Shown: positions 7,954 through 16,233, counted from the first letter of the stretch. The stretch is 34,274 nucleotides of DNA from Methanobacteriota archaeon (GCA_002726395.1 PBTA01000066.1:18166-52439); one strand, 5' to 3'. A program made the numbers and translations. The notes: generated by a model from the letters alone, not told the origin.

Positions 7954-10155
7954 ATGCAGGGGGTTAGGAAGTTAGCATACGCCAAGGCTATCACGCTAAT
8001 GCTGTTGTTTTTTTGCTCAATTTGCAGTTTGTCTGTCAACAAAACTCTAAGCTCAGATAGCCAAGAAAACAATCATGCTCAATTTTCTGAGAATAACTCC
8101 AATATTCACCAGTGGGATATTTTAACAGGCCAGTGGTACAGTATCGAGATTTTTTGTGAGACTTGCACAGCAGAACTTAACTTAGACGAAACAACATTGT
8201 CTGAAGAGTCTAGAATATTTGTTGGCCAAGTGAATGTTTCTGGAAACCTCACATTGATTATTGATAATCCCAATGGAGAAGCGATAGAAATCATTTCACT
8301 AGTTGCGCCAAATGAAACTTATCCAACTATACGGCCTTCACCTGGAGAAATCCATCCACTAGTAGAAGTGTATGATTGTCACAGTAGCGATTCATGTATC
8401 GATCTAGGGTCAAGTTTACTTGCTACTTATGTAGGTAGTGGTGACTTAGGTGAAGAGGTCTACATCAATGGTTTGCTTGATTCTGAACAATCGGAATTTG
8501 TAAGTATTGGTGTGAATATTGGTGATACTCTAGAACTATCCATTGCTTATGCAACCTCAGATATTGATTTCGAGTTATTTTTTCAAGATGAATTAAATGA
8601 ATCGTATTTAGGCAGTATTCTAGCGAGTTCTACATCGACTAATTTCGTTGATAATCAAAATACTGTATTTATCCCAATAAACAGTACTGGTAGAATAATT
8701 ATCAAAGCATCATCTGAAAACATTAACACATTGTGGTCACTCAAAACACTAAACCACCCTCCTGCAAGCACCGCTATGTGGAATTTATCTAGCCAAGATG
8801 AAATCATGGGGCACACGACAAAAACAGTAATTATCGACACTAATGATACTACTGCTGTCATTTTGCATTCTACAAATTTAGCGACTTATTTTTCATACCA
8901 TTGCCTAGTAGGAGGTACTTGGTTATCATCAGGTGATGGAATATTAGAATCGGTCAAAGAAAACTGGCTATTTCCGTTGCCAAACTCTTCTGCTATGAGG
9001 GTGACATTTACTGGTAATGCCTTCCATTTAGTAGCACAAACTAAGACTTTTGCTGACTCTCAAAGTGGTTATGAAGCACCGTCGTTACCACCAATGAGAA
9101 TTAGCACTGATAATTCTTCTTGGCCGACTATTGATTTAACAGAAACTACAACTCACGGGGAATTCACTACCTCTATTGGCGACACATCAGACGTATACAA
9201 AATTGAAATTGATGCTTGGGAAGATTCAGTTCACTTTGTCAAATTTGAAATTGAGGGGGATATTGAATCACTTGAAGTGGAAATGATCGCTAAAGACTTG
9301 GCCGACTGGTCAGAAATTGAATCAAAAACTAAAACAGTTGTCTTTGGAAAATTACAAGTTGCTATGGAATTGCCAAGAGGCACTCACTTTTTCCGTATTT
9401 CATTAATTAACTACACCGATAATATTGATTGGGGCAATTACACACCATCAATCGAATATACAATACTGGCCACTTATCAACTAGTAGATGAGGGTGAAGA
9501 ACCTTGGTTTCCACCAGATGAAAACGCAGAAAAATGGGGTTCTATTGCAAGATGGATCTTAGGATTTTTGTTCCTAATGCCAGCGATATATGTGCTAATT
9601 AGTGTACAGAAGAAAAAGTCATTTGCTCTGCGAATAAAGTCCAAAAAACAACGATTAAATTGGTTGAAATTACAACTTGACAAAGGAGTAAGTCCTAAAC
9701 AAAATCGCCGATTATTGGCAAAATCACTTGAAGCGGTGTCGATACTAGATTGGGAAGAGGCTTGCGAAACGTGGGGTGAGGCAGATGTAACTTATCGAAC
9801 AGATAATGTCGCTATCGCAGCATGGAAACTCGACCCAAGATTGGTAAAAAATGATGGAGCATGGCCGATAATGATCGGTGTTTACATCATCAAGGGAGCT
9901 TGGGAAATATCTGCTCTTAGACTTGACTCACCAAAAGGTCAAGCGTGGAAAATTGTTTCTGTAACTCCAAGGTTCCTGTATTCTGGTGATGAAATATTCT
10001 TGGATTCGATGAATGTTGGCAACAAAACCTTTGTTTCTGTCGAACTAAGTGGGACTGCGACATCAGTAGATATAGAATTAAATGGAAGAATGGATGGAGA
10101 ACCTAGTGCCGCAAGAGTCGCCCAGACATTATACAGACTTAACGAAGAAGAGTGA
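7954..10155 (+). CDS. Signal-peptide, single-TM surface protein with cytosolic domain
   Basis: A 733-residue protein of unknown family. A signal peptide (AITLMLLFFCSICSLSVN) leads into ~490 residues of beta-rich ectodomain with many NxS/T sequons and a CETC pair near residue 70. An acidic, proline-rich linker (DEGEEPWFPPDENAEKW) precedes one TM helix at about residues 535-553 (WILGFLFLMPAIYVLISV). The remaining ~180 residues are cytosolic: a basic helix (KKKSFALRIKSKKQRLNWLKLQLDKG), a Trp-rich stretch, then a beta-rich end. The layout resembles a one-pass receptor or anchored surface protein, but no kinase, HAMP or DNA-binding motif was found. ATG 7954 is used in place of GTG 7951. It ends four bases from the convergent dnaJ. 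Confidence 0.8.
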   Translation: MQGVRKLAYAKAITLMLLFFCSICSLSVNKTLSSDSQENNHAQFSENNSNIHQWDILTGQWYSIEIFCETCTAELNLDETTLSEESRIFVGQVNVSGNLTLIIDNPNGEAIEIISLVAPNETYPTIRPSPGEIHPLVEVYDCHSSDSCIDLGSSLLATYVGSGDLGEEVYINGLLDSEQSEFVSIGVNIGDTLELSIAYATSDIDFELFFQDELNESYLGSILASSTSTNFVDNQNTVFIPINSTGRIIIKASSENINTLWSLKTLNHPPASTAMWNLSSQDEIMGHTTKTVIIDTNDTTAVILHSTNLATYFSYHCLVGGTWLSSGDGILESVKENWLFPLPNSSAMRVTFTGNAFHLVAQTKTFADSQSGYEAPSLPPMRISTDNSSWPTIDLTETTTHGEFTTSIGDTSDVYKIEIDAWEDSVHFVKFEIEGDIESLEVEMIAKDLADWSEIESKTKTVVFGKLQVAMELPRGTHFFRISLINYTDNIDWGNYTPSIEYTILATYQLVDEGEEPWFPPDENAEKWGSIARWILGFLFLMPAIYVLISVQKKKSFALRIKSKKQRLNWLKLQLDKGVSPKQNRRLLAKSLEAVSILDWEEACETWGEADVTYRTDNVAIAAWKLDPRLVKNDGAWPIMIGVYIIKGAWEISALRLDSPKGQAWKIVSVTPRFLYSGDEIFLDSMNVGNKTFVSVELSGTATSVDIELNGRMDGEPSAARVAQTLYRLNEEE

Positions 10156-10159
10156 GATC

Positions 10160-11278
10160 TTATTGGCGTCTTTCTTTAGCATCCTTAACGACGCGTGCTT
10201 CCAATTCGTCTTGAGAAATTTCAACGTCCATTTGTTTAACTAACTTCATGTCTGCTTTACTAATTTTTTTGGGTAAATGTAACTTTACCAACACAACAAC
10301 GTCACCTCTGCCAGAACCTCTTATTCTAGGCAAACCCTTACTGCGAACTTCTATGGTTTTACCCGAATTAGTCATTTTTGGTATCGAAATTTTAAGGTCT
10401 GAGCCATCGATATGGGGCAAAGTAATTGTCGTTCCAGTAACTAAATCAGCATACAGTAATGGTAAAGACATAATTAAATCTGAACCTGAACGTTCAAACC
10501 AAGGATGCTCTTCAACTTCAAGTTCAATAAATAGATCGCCGTTCTCGCCTTTTCCTCGATGTGCAGGTTCTCCCTTGCCTCGCATTCTTAGCCTTGTTCC
10601 GTCCTCAGCACCTCGAGGAACATTGAAGCGTAATTTGGTTTCCTTTATCTCTTGACCAGAACCATTACATGATTTGCATTTTGTCTTGATTAATTGACCC
10701 ACACCCGAACAAGTTGGACAATCTCTGATTACATCTTGAACGAAAGGACCAACTTGCTGACGTGCTCTAATTTTACCTTGACCACCACAATTACTGCAGG
10801 AAATGATGTCACCATCTTCCGCACCAGTTCCATTGCAAGGCTCACACTTTGCCGGCAAGTCTATGACTAATTCTTCACTAGTTCCTTCAAACACTGATTC
10901 AATGGTTATTGAATATCTCACAATTACATCATTACCACGGTTTCGTGACCTGCGCCCTCCACCACCAAAAAAACTGGAGAAGAAGTCTCCTCCAAGTATG
11001 TCATCTAAATTGATGTTGAATGAACCACCACCAAAACCACCAAACGGCGAACCACTAGGTCCATTATGCCCGTAGCGGTCATACATTTGACGCTTTTCTG
11101 AATCAGAAAGAACTGCGTATGCTTCTTGGATTTCCTTAAATTTATCCTCAGCATCTTCTTCTGTACTTCGGTCAGGATGATATTTTCTTGCAAGACTTCG
11201 AAAGGCATTCTTCAACTCTTTATCGCCTGCAGATTTATCAACACCGAGTACTTCGTAATAATCACGTTTCTCAGACAT
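10160..11278 (-). CDS. dnaJ: Chaperone DnaJ (Hsp40, type I)
   Basis: Cochaperone that stimulates the DnaK ATPase and delivers unfolded clients. All type I parts are present: a J domain (residues 4-68) with HPD at 34-36, a Gly/Phe-rich linker (~75-105), four CxxCxGxG zinc repeats from about residue 145 (CEPCNGTG, CSNCGGQG, CPTCSGVG, CKSCNGSG), and two C-terminal beta-sandwich client domains. At 372 residues it is the usual length. Neither dnaK nor grpE is nearby, so it is separated from its usual partners. It is the last gene of a minus-strand run starting with the glycosyltransferase, 63 bases after the zinc-ribbon membrane protein. Archaeal DnaJ is generally thought to be bacterially derived. 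Confidence 0.97.
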   Translation of the reverse strand: MSEKRDYYEVLGVDKSAGDKELKNAFRSLARKYHPDRSTEEDAEDKFKEIQEAYAVLSDSEKRQMYDRYGHNGPSGSPFGGFGGGSFNINLDDILGGDFFSSFFGGGGRRSRNRGNDVIVRYSITIESVFEGTSEELVIDLPAKCEPCNGTGAEDGDIISCSNCGGQGKIRARQQVGPFVQDVIRDCPTCSGVGQLIKTKCKSCNGSGQEIKETKLRFNVPRGAEDGTRLRMRGKGEPAHRGKGENGDLFIELEVEEHPWFERSGSDLIMSLPLLYADLVTGTTITLPHIDGSDLKISIPKMTNSGKTIEVRSKGLPRIRGSGRGDVVVLVKLHLPKKISKADMKLVKQMDVEISQDELEARVVKDAKERRQ

Positions 11279-11341
11279 TAAAATCCCCCTTCATGCTTCC
11301 GGATAACACAATGTCTTTCAATATCTCGGATAAAATTTGGT

Positions 11342-12370
11342 TCAAATAACATCAAGACCACAATTATCACAAAACCTGTCACCAGATTTGATAGGATAAT
11401 TACAGCCCCTACATCGGGGTTGCTGAACGCTTGCTGGGGCAGCAAATGTCTGCTGATTGCTACTAGGCAGCATAGCCATGGACTCGATTGATTGGTTGGA
11501 GTTATTGCCAACATTTGGTGGCGCAAAAGCAGAATAATTTTTGCTTACTAAAGCAGGTGCTTTTTGAGATATCGACTGTTCCGCCATTTCTGGAGTTTCT
11601 GGTTCTGTATTTTCCGAATATGAAACTTCAGAATCGGGTTCAATCGCGACTTCATTGCGCTCATACTGAATTGGAGCTTGTGGTTTCACCGCTTTTACCG
11701 GAGCGGCTTCAGCCGCTGCATTAAGAGCTGCCATCCTTTTTTGTTCCCTTGATTCAACAGAAGAATTCCCGCGGAATAAACCAGAAATAACATCGAGAAA
11801 CTTATCCATTGGACTTGCTTTTCTAGTAGCCCCAATAGTTGCCGTGATCTCTTGTTCATCAAACGTCGATTTGCCCGAAACACGCCTAGTTGCTTCAACA
11901 ATCGTTTTTGATTCATTTAGCATATCAACATCTACTTTATTTTCATCAGACAATTCCATTTCAGGTGATTCTGTAGAGATTTGAGAGACATTTCTGGTTA
12001 AATTTGTTGAATCATCTAATCTCTCAGATAGTTCTGCATTACTTTGCCAAACTCCAGCCTCTTCAGCAGCATATGTTTTCTTCATTTTTTTCATTACTTT
12101 GGAACGACGGTATTCATAATCCTTAACTGTATTAGATTTACGATAGATAAAAATTCCAACTAGCGTCCCCAGTAGGTAATAGGGTACCATCAATAATGGT
12201 TCAATTTTGAATACGTCGCGCAGTGGAGTAACAATTACATGAAAAAATCCCAATAACAATATTGGCAGGATAGCAACACTTTGCGAACTAAGTGACTTTT
12301 CTACCATTGTACTCATCTCTTGAAATTGGGCATTGTTATTGTAAGTTCCCGTTATTTGATTCTCTATCAT
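11342..12370 (-). CDS. Membrane protein with C-terminal zinc ribbon
   Basis: A 342-residue protein with two N-terminal TM segments (VAILPILLLGFFHVIVTPL and LLMVPYYLLGTLVGIFIY). A basic stretch (RRSKVMKKMKKTY) follows, then a long, low-complexity, Glu/Ser/Ala-rich region likely to be disordered. It ends in a zinc ribbon, CRGCNYPIKSGDRFCDNCG. The basic residues after TM2 and the zinc ribbon suggest that the long tail is cytosolic. The ATG at 12370 overlaps the upstream glycosyltransferase by 35 bases. ATG 12316 (MSTMVEKS) would avoid the overlap and still keep both TMs, so the start is uncertain. Function is unknown; zinc ribbons of this kind often mediate protein contacts. Confidence 0.75.
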   Translation of the reverse strand: MIENQITGTYNNNAQFQEMSTMVEKSLSSQSVAILPILLLGFFHVIVTPLRDVFKIEPLLMVPYYLLGTLVGIFIYRKSNTVKDYEYRRSKVMKKMKKTYAAEEAGVWQSNAELSERLDDSTNLTRNVSQISTESPEMELSDENKVDVDMLNESKTIVEATRRVSGKSTFDEQEITATIGATRKASPMDKFLDVISGLFRGNSSVESREQKRMAALNAAAEAAPVKAVKPQAPIQYERNEVAIEPDSEVSYSENTEPETPEMAEQSISQKAPALVSKNYSAFAPPNVGNNSNQSIESMAMLPSSNQQTFAAPASVQQPRCRGCNYPIKSGDRFCDNCGLDVI

Positions 12371-13388
12371 TGAAAGAACTAGGTTTACCGATTATTCCGT
12401 AAACTAAACCAAGTGAAAACATTGTATGAAGTAAAAATATGCAGATTGGCAGACCCACGAGTAATGATAGCCTTCGCTTTAGCAAGACTAATCTTAGTGA
12501 TTCTAGCAATAATACAGCGCCATATAGTGTGGCTGGAAAATACCAAAATTGGTTAGATTTAACCAATAAGAATAATGTCAATATGACTCCAAACCAAGGG
12601 AGTATTTCCCTTATGCTAAACCTTTTTGGATGTTTCCTAACAATTCGTGTCCGCCAATAACCATATCTAAAACCCATCTTAGACCAACTCTTCAAAGATT
12701 TACGCTTTGTCATATTAACCTCTACTAGATCTGTTTTGAATAGCAGGAATCCTGCATCGATCATTCGCATTGACAGGTCACTATCTTGGCTAGTGATAAA
12801 GTCTGTATCCCAACCACCAATCTGCTCAATTGCTGTACGGCTATGAAGACAGAACGCAGGAACAGAGGTTTGCACTGTACCTGTAAAATTATCAAATTGA
12901 CCCGAACCGCTGCCAAACGGAGATAGTAGTGCACCTTCAACCCATGATTCCACTAATTCTAACTGTCCCAAACGGGATGAAACTTTACACCCAAGTGCAC
13001 CAATTGGTTGCTCATTGACAGACTCTAATCTCGCCATTTCCTCCAGTAATATCGCTATGTGATTCTTCTTTACTGTACAATGACCGATTATTTCCAAAAA
13101 ATATTTCACTGAATTTGGAACTAAATCCATGGCCAAATTTCTCGCTTCTGCAACATATTTACCAGCATTTTTAGTAAGGATTATTTCGGGACCTTCGGTG
13201 TTTTGTTCAATGAATTGTTCAATGAGTTTTACAGACTGATCTGTTGACCCTCCATCTAAAACAACGACGATATGTTGTTCAAAAGAAACAGTTTGATTAA
13301 CTAGTGAACTAAGACATGCAATGATACTATCTTGCTCATTTAGTATCGGTATTACTGTTGCCACTAAAGGATTAGTTGCTCCAGTCAT
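12336..13388 (-). CDS. Family 2 glycosyltransferase, membrane-attached
   Basis: A 350-residue GT-A fold transferase, probably building a surface or N-glycan sugar chain from a nucleotide sugar. The N-terminus VATVIPILNEQDSIIACLSSLVNQT and VVLDGGSTDQSVKLI are standard GT2 motifs, and NAGKYVAEARNLAM matches the conserved region after them. Where many relatives carry a DxD-type metal motif, this protein reads YFLEIIGHCTV. The acceptor-side motif appears as ITSQDSDLSMRMIDAG. About three hydrophobic helices fill the C-terminal ~110 residues, as in ExoA-like transferases. It is the first gene of the minus-strand run toward dnaJ. The family call is secure; donor and acceptor cannot be told. Confidence 0.85.
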   Translation of the reverse strand: MTGATNPLVATVIPILNEQDSIIACLSSLVNQTVSFEQHIVVVLDGGSTDQSVKLIEQFIEQNTEGPEIILTKNAGKYVAEARNLAMDLVPNSVKYFLEIIGHCTVKKNHIAILLEEMARLESVNEQPIGALGCKVSSRLGQLELVESWVEGALLSPFGSGSGQFDNFTGTVQTSVPAFCLHSRTAIEQIGGWDTDFITSQDSDLSMRMIDAGFLLFKTDLVEVNMTKRKSLKSWSKMGFRYGYWRTRIVRKHPKRFSIREILPWFGVILTLFLLVKSNQFWYFPATLYGAVLLLESLRLVLLKRRLSLLVGLPICIFLLHTMFSLGLVYGIIGKPSSFNDRESNNGNLQ

Positions 13389-13494
13389 GTCAGTGGATTA
13401 GTGTAGACGATTTCATACTTACTCGTAATTTTAAACAAATGAACAGTTTGAAGAGGAATTGTCCACTAGCCGTGATGTGTCAGCACCACGCGTT
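13389..13494. other. Divergent intergenic region between glycosyltransferase and UPF0201-like gene
   Basis: These 106 bases separate two divergent starts. An in-frame extension of the + gene back to TTG 13459 is possible. AT-rich stretches (CGTAATTTTAAACAAATG) could hold a TATA element for the + gene. No hairpin or repeat was seen. Confidence 0.3.
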
Positions 13495-13989
13495 ATGTTG
13501 AATGGCCTAGATGAGGGAATCGAAGTCATAATTTCAACAACAATATCAGGTGCTGAGTCACCAACCCTTGTTCTTGAGAGTGTGCAGAATATTTTTCCAG
13601 ATTTTACTGCTGATGAATTTACTGAGCCCACATTTGGTGTTGCTAATAAATATCATTGGATAAATGAACAAATTTCTTTGAATAATTTTCTCCAAATGGT
13701 TCACAAACAAGCCATTTTGGATACTGCTCTAGATGTGATGAGTCTGAATCTGAAAAACCAGCAAACTAGTTTCCAATTACTAAGGCAAGCAAGTATTGCC
13801 AGTAAAATAGCATTCAATCTAGAACAAGGTAACCCACTAGGTGGAGTAATCAATGTTGAACTGAAAGGTGAGAATCTAGCAGACTGGCTTGAAGCAGCAA
13901 CCTGGCATAAAGGAAGAGACGCCGTACCAAAAAGAATCAATGACGAACGTCAAATGGATTTAGATGGTGAAGCTTCTACTTGGATTTGA
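13495..13989 (+). CDS. UPF0201-like archaeal protein (COG1931 type)
   Basis: A 164-residue protein whose two ends look like the archaeal UPF0201 family. The start GIEVIISTTISGAESPTLVLESVQNIFPD resembles the family's N-terminal strand-helix ending in NxFP. The later part FQLLRQASIASKIAFNLEQGNPLGGVINVEL resembles the conserved LxxQAA..GxxxF...PLG.I.V block, with ADWLEAATW at the usual DWLAPxT position. Members are predicted RNA-binding proteins without a settled function. The ORF track begins at TTG 13459; the ATG at 13495 gives an N-terminus that fits the family better, though the TTG form cannot be excluded. The 3' end overlaps the convergent Pcp-Nudix gene by 14 bases. Confidence 0.65.
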   Translation: MLNGLDEGIEVIISTTISGAESPTLVLESVQNIFPDFTADEFTEPTFGVANKYHWINEQISLNNFLQMVHKQAILDTALDVMSLNLKNQQTSFQLLRQASIASKIAFNLEQGNPLGGVINVELKGENLADWLEAATWHKGRDAVPKRINDERQMDLDGEASTWI

Positions 13990-14995
13990 GATTCCTAAGA
14001 ACTTCTAGAGCTGCATCCTTGTCTGCGCCCAATAACTCAATATCTTCGATACTATCAAACCATGATATCTTGTCATGTGAAGTCCATTCTTCATGATTAT
14101 TATAACGATTATTTGGCTCCAAAATCAGTTGCATAATCTGCAAATCAATACATAACTCGTCATATTCAAAATACCAATTACCAAAGTTTGAACTGTCAAC
14201 TACATCCCAATTAAACTCCTCTTTTATCTCTCTAGTTATTGCCTCTTCAAGTGACTCATTGGCCTCAACTTTACCACCAGGGAATTCCCATTTACCAGGC
14301 ATTTTTGATGAACCATTACGACGGGCCAACAGCATTTTTTTGTTATCGGTGATTAATCCACCAACTACTTCAATGACCGGTTTGAAAAAAAGCCTACTAA
14401 TTACTTGATATAATGATGCGAGAGATTCTTCTACAGAGATATACTGCTCACTTGGCAAATGGATAAAACAACATGGAATCTGATTTTTTAAACCTTTAAC
14501 CGCTAATTTAGACAACGTTTGGTAATATGTCTCATTGCAAATAAAACTACCAGCATCGTTTGATTTGGTAATATGTTTGATTGGTGGATAAGATAATCGT
14601 TGTATTACAGAATCATTGGCATAGATATCGTGTTCACCTAGCCTAACATCATTAACCATGCGCCCAGAATTATCGCGAATTCTCATATCGAGATTATTTT
14701 TAGCAGTGGTTTCAAGTCTGATTTTATCACTTGAGTCACACAAACCAAGATGTATTATTGCGTCCCAAATTTCACCCTCATCCAATCTTTTGGCAATTGC
14801 GTTACTGCCATCATTATCTACCGTTAAAATAATTTTTTCAACGTAAATTTCTTGACCTTGAAGTGTGGCATTTCGCAAGCCACTCCATGGATCAAAGACG
14901 GTAACCATTTCTGGTACTTTTGCCAGTACATCCTTGGAAATATTGGAATTATGGTTGCCGAATGGTTCGAATCCTGTGACCAATATTCGTCCCAT
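13976..14995 (-). CDS. Pyroglutamyl peptidase-Nudix hydrolase fusion
   Basis: A two-enzyme fusion of 339 residues. Residues 1 to ~205 form a C15 pyroglutamyl peptidase: ILVTGFEPFG at the start and a complete triad, E95 in KIRLETTAKN, C153 in NDAGSFICN and H179 in CFIHLP. Residues ~208-335 form a Nudix domain of the MutT/CTP-pyrophosphohydrolase sort: VVGGLITDNKKMLLARR, KMPGKWEFPGGKVE, and the box GKVEANESLEEAITREIKEEFNW, where the glycine after EE is replaced by Asn. The Nudix acidic residues are kept, so both halves may be active. The first half would remove N-terminal pyroglutamate; the second would hydrolyse a nucleotide-diphosphate substrate. One uninterrupted frame and the lack of a start at the junction argue for a true fusion. 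Confidence 0.88.
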   Translation of the reverse strand: MGRILVTGFEPFGNHNSNISKDVLAKVPEMVTVFDPWSGLRNATLQGQEIYVEKIILTVDNDGSNAIAKRLDEGEIWDAIIHLGLCDSSDKIRLETTAKNNLDMRIRDNSGRMVNDVRLGEHDIYANDSVIQRLSYPPIKHITKSNDAGSFICNETYYQTLSKLAVKGLKNQIPCCFIHLPSEQYISVEESLASLYQVISRLFFKPVIEVVGGLITDNKKMLLARRNGSSKMPGKWEFPGGKVEANESLEEAITREIKEEFNWDVVDSSNFGNWYFEYDELCIDLQIMQLILEPNNRYNNHEEWTSHDKISWFDSIEDIELLGADKDAALEVLRNLKSK

Positions 14996-15070
14996 GAAAC
15001 CCCCAATCAGTGCTTACTTTTGACCTGTTCGTGTTCATTTATGCGTTATATTGACATGCAATTAGCATTT

Positions 15071-15088
15071 GGTGGTAATTGAGCCACC
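15071..15088 (+). repeat. Inverted repeat abutting a start codon
   Basis: GGTGG-taattgag-CCACC lies immediately before the ATG of the two-TM protein. In RNA it would form a 5-bp GC-rich stem with an 8-base loop that holds the only Shine-Dalgarno-like GGTGG, so it could limit ribosome access. Only the pairing is observed. Confidence 0.35.
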
Positions 15089-15430
15089 ATGAATGATTCT
15101 CAATTTGTCAAAATTGAAGATAAGCCCGAAGAGGGTGTTACAGGACTCAAAATTTTCCGCCAGATTTGGAAAGAAATGACACTAGGAGTTGGTTTTTGGG
15201 GAGCATTGCGGCCTTTGTTTGCTGCAATTTTGGCTGCTGTTCCTTTCTTCTTTATCGGGCAACATTTCAATAGAAAGCATCAGAAAGCCTTTGACTGGAC
15301 ATTACTACAAATCCCGCTGGCTTTGACAGTAGTATTGTGGTTTGTTCTGTGGTTCTACTCGATATTTGACGCTTGGAGAGAGGCAACTAGATTTGTGGCG
15401 GAAAAAAATAATCAATTTGTCCACAATTGA
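15089..15430 (+). CDS. Small two-TM membrane protein
   Basis: A 113-residue protein with a hydrophilic N-terminus, a segment LFAAILAAVPFFFIGQHF and a second TM LLQIPLALTVVLWFVLWFYSIFDAW. The end (FDAWREATRFVAEKN) is charged. The ATG sits directly after an inverted repeat (GGTGG...CCACC). The last 19 bases overlap the convergent metalloprotease gene. The family is not recognised; the FDAWxEA ending is seen in assorted small archaeal membrane proteins but does not give a function. Confidence 0.7.
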   Translation: MNDSQFVKIEDKPEEGVTGLKIFRQIWKEMTLGVGFWGALRPLFAAILAAVPFFFIGQHFNRKHQKAFDWTLLQIPLALTVVLWFVLWFYSIFDAWREATRFVAEKNNQFVHN

Positions 15431-16197
15431 TTATCAGTCTCGATTTCACCGCTTAACATACCTGCAAGATCATTGAGGTCATCAGAATCAAAATCATCGG
15501 GCAATTGACCGGTTATGATGTTGCCAATATTGGCTGACTCGATGGCCCAATACATTACTGAATCTTCGTTATTTGAATGGCCTTTATGTTCTTCATCCTC
15601 ATGGTCTACCGGAGATTGGTAAACTAAGTTAACCAGTCCAAGTAGGTGGCCAAATTCATGAACTAACACGCTATTTTCAATCTCTTCAGATGACGGACGA
15701 TTGAAAATTGGACCTTCTGCATCATCAACACTTTCACCAAAAATTGCAACTGTTGATGCATCTACAGCTACGCCGAGAACACCGTCATTAGCATATTGAC
15801 CAGACGGGAAAATTGCTTGCCAATAAAGGGTTGATCCAGTTTGTGGATCTTCTGACTTTTTATCCCAGCTTTTGTCTCTTACATCGCTTGAGGACCATTG
15901 ACCTTCATGCTCAAAATTAGTTTCTGTAAGAAGTATCTCGATACCTTGTGGCTTATTGCATACCTGTTCAAGACGAGTTTTTAGCAACTCTGTGGAGCTT
16001 TGTTCTGGCATATAACCAGCTTCATAATCAATCTCCACAACTAGGGAGGTATATTTGGCATCACTAAGACAAGCAAGGGTTAGTCCTCCAGGTATTCCTT
16101 TTTCCACATATGTAGAATCATTACCGAAGCAACCCGAAAGACCGGCACTAACCAAGAGCATAACAAGTAGTACAGAGATAGAGTATTTGCCTGCCAT
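15412..16197 (-). CDS. Lipoprotein metalloprotease, metzincin-like
   Basis: A 261-residue predicted lipoprotein protease. The signal peptide LLVMLLVSAGLSGC ends in a lipobox with the lipidated Cys at residue 23. The zinc site is VLVHEFGHLLGLVNLV with H180, E181 and H184. It follows the metzincin spacing HExxHxxGxxH/D, but position 190 is Asn where the third His or Asp is expected. A candidate Met-turn, SVMYW (M215), follows, as in metzincins. Between them lies a His/Asp/Glu-rich loop (DHEDEEHKGHSNNED) that could supply another ligand. The site should act outside the membrane on peptides or surface proteins. It overlaps the small TM gene at its 3' end. The protease class is fairly sure; activity depends on the altered ligand. 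Confidence 0.8.
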   Translation of the reverse strand: MAGKYSISVLLVMLLVSAGLSGCFGNDSTYVEKGIPGGLTLACLSDAKYTSLVVEIDYEAGYMPEQSSTELLKTRLEQVCNKPQGIEILLTETNFEHEGQWSSSDVRDKSWDKKSEDPQTGSTLYWQAIFPSGQYANDGVLGVAVDASTVAIFGESVDDAEGPIFNRPSSEEIENSVLVHEFGHLLGLVNLVYQSPVDHEDEEHKGHSNNEDSVMYWAIESANIGNIITGQLPDDFDSDDLNDLAGMLSGEIETDNQLWTN

Positions 16198-16221
16198 GGA
16201 ATCGCCTAAAATGTCATTGTT

Positions 16222-16230
16222 AAAAAAAAA
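16222..16230 (-). terminator. Oligo-T terminator candidate
   Basis: On the minus strand a run of nine T lies within four bases after the stop of the helical protein gene and 25 bases before the ATG of the metalloprotease. Archaeal termination commonly uses such U-tracts without a hairpin, so it probably separates the giant-protein transcript from the protease. Confidence 0.45.
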
Positions 16231-16233
16231 TTG

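Noticed and set aside
10248-10655. 135-residue + strand ORF
   Set aside because: Antisense to the unmistakable dnaJ gene.
11005-11208. 67-residue minus-strand ORF inside dnaJ
   Set aside because: Out-of-frame shadow of the J-domain coding region.
14950-14980. GGTTCGAATCC, a sequence like a tRNA T-arm
   Set aside because: It lies inside the pyroglutamyl peptidase gene and encodes the conserved TGFEPFG on the other strand. The flanks do not pair as a T-stem and no acceptor or D-arm is present.
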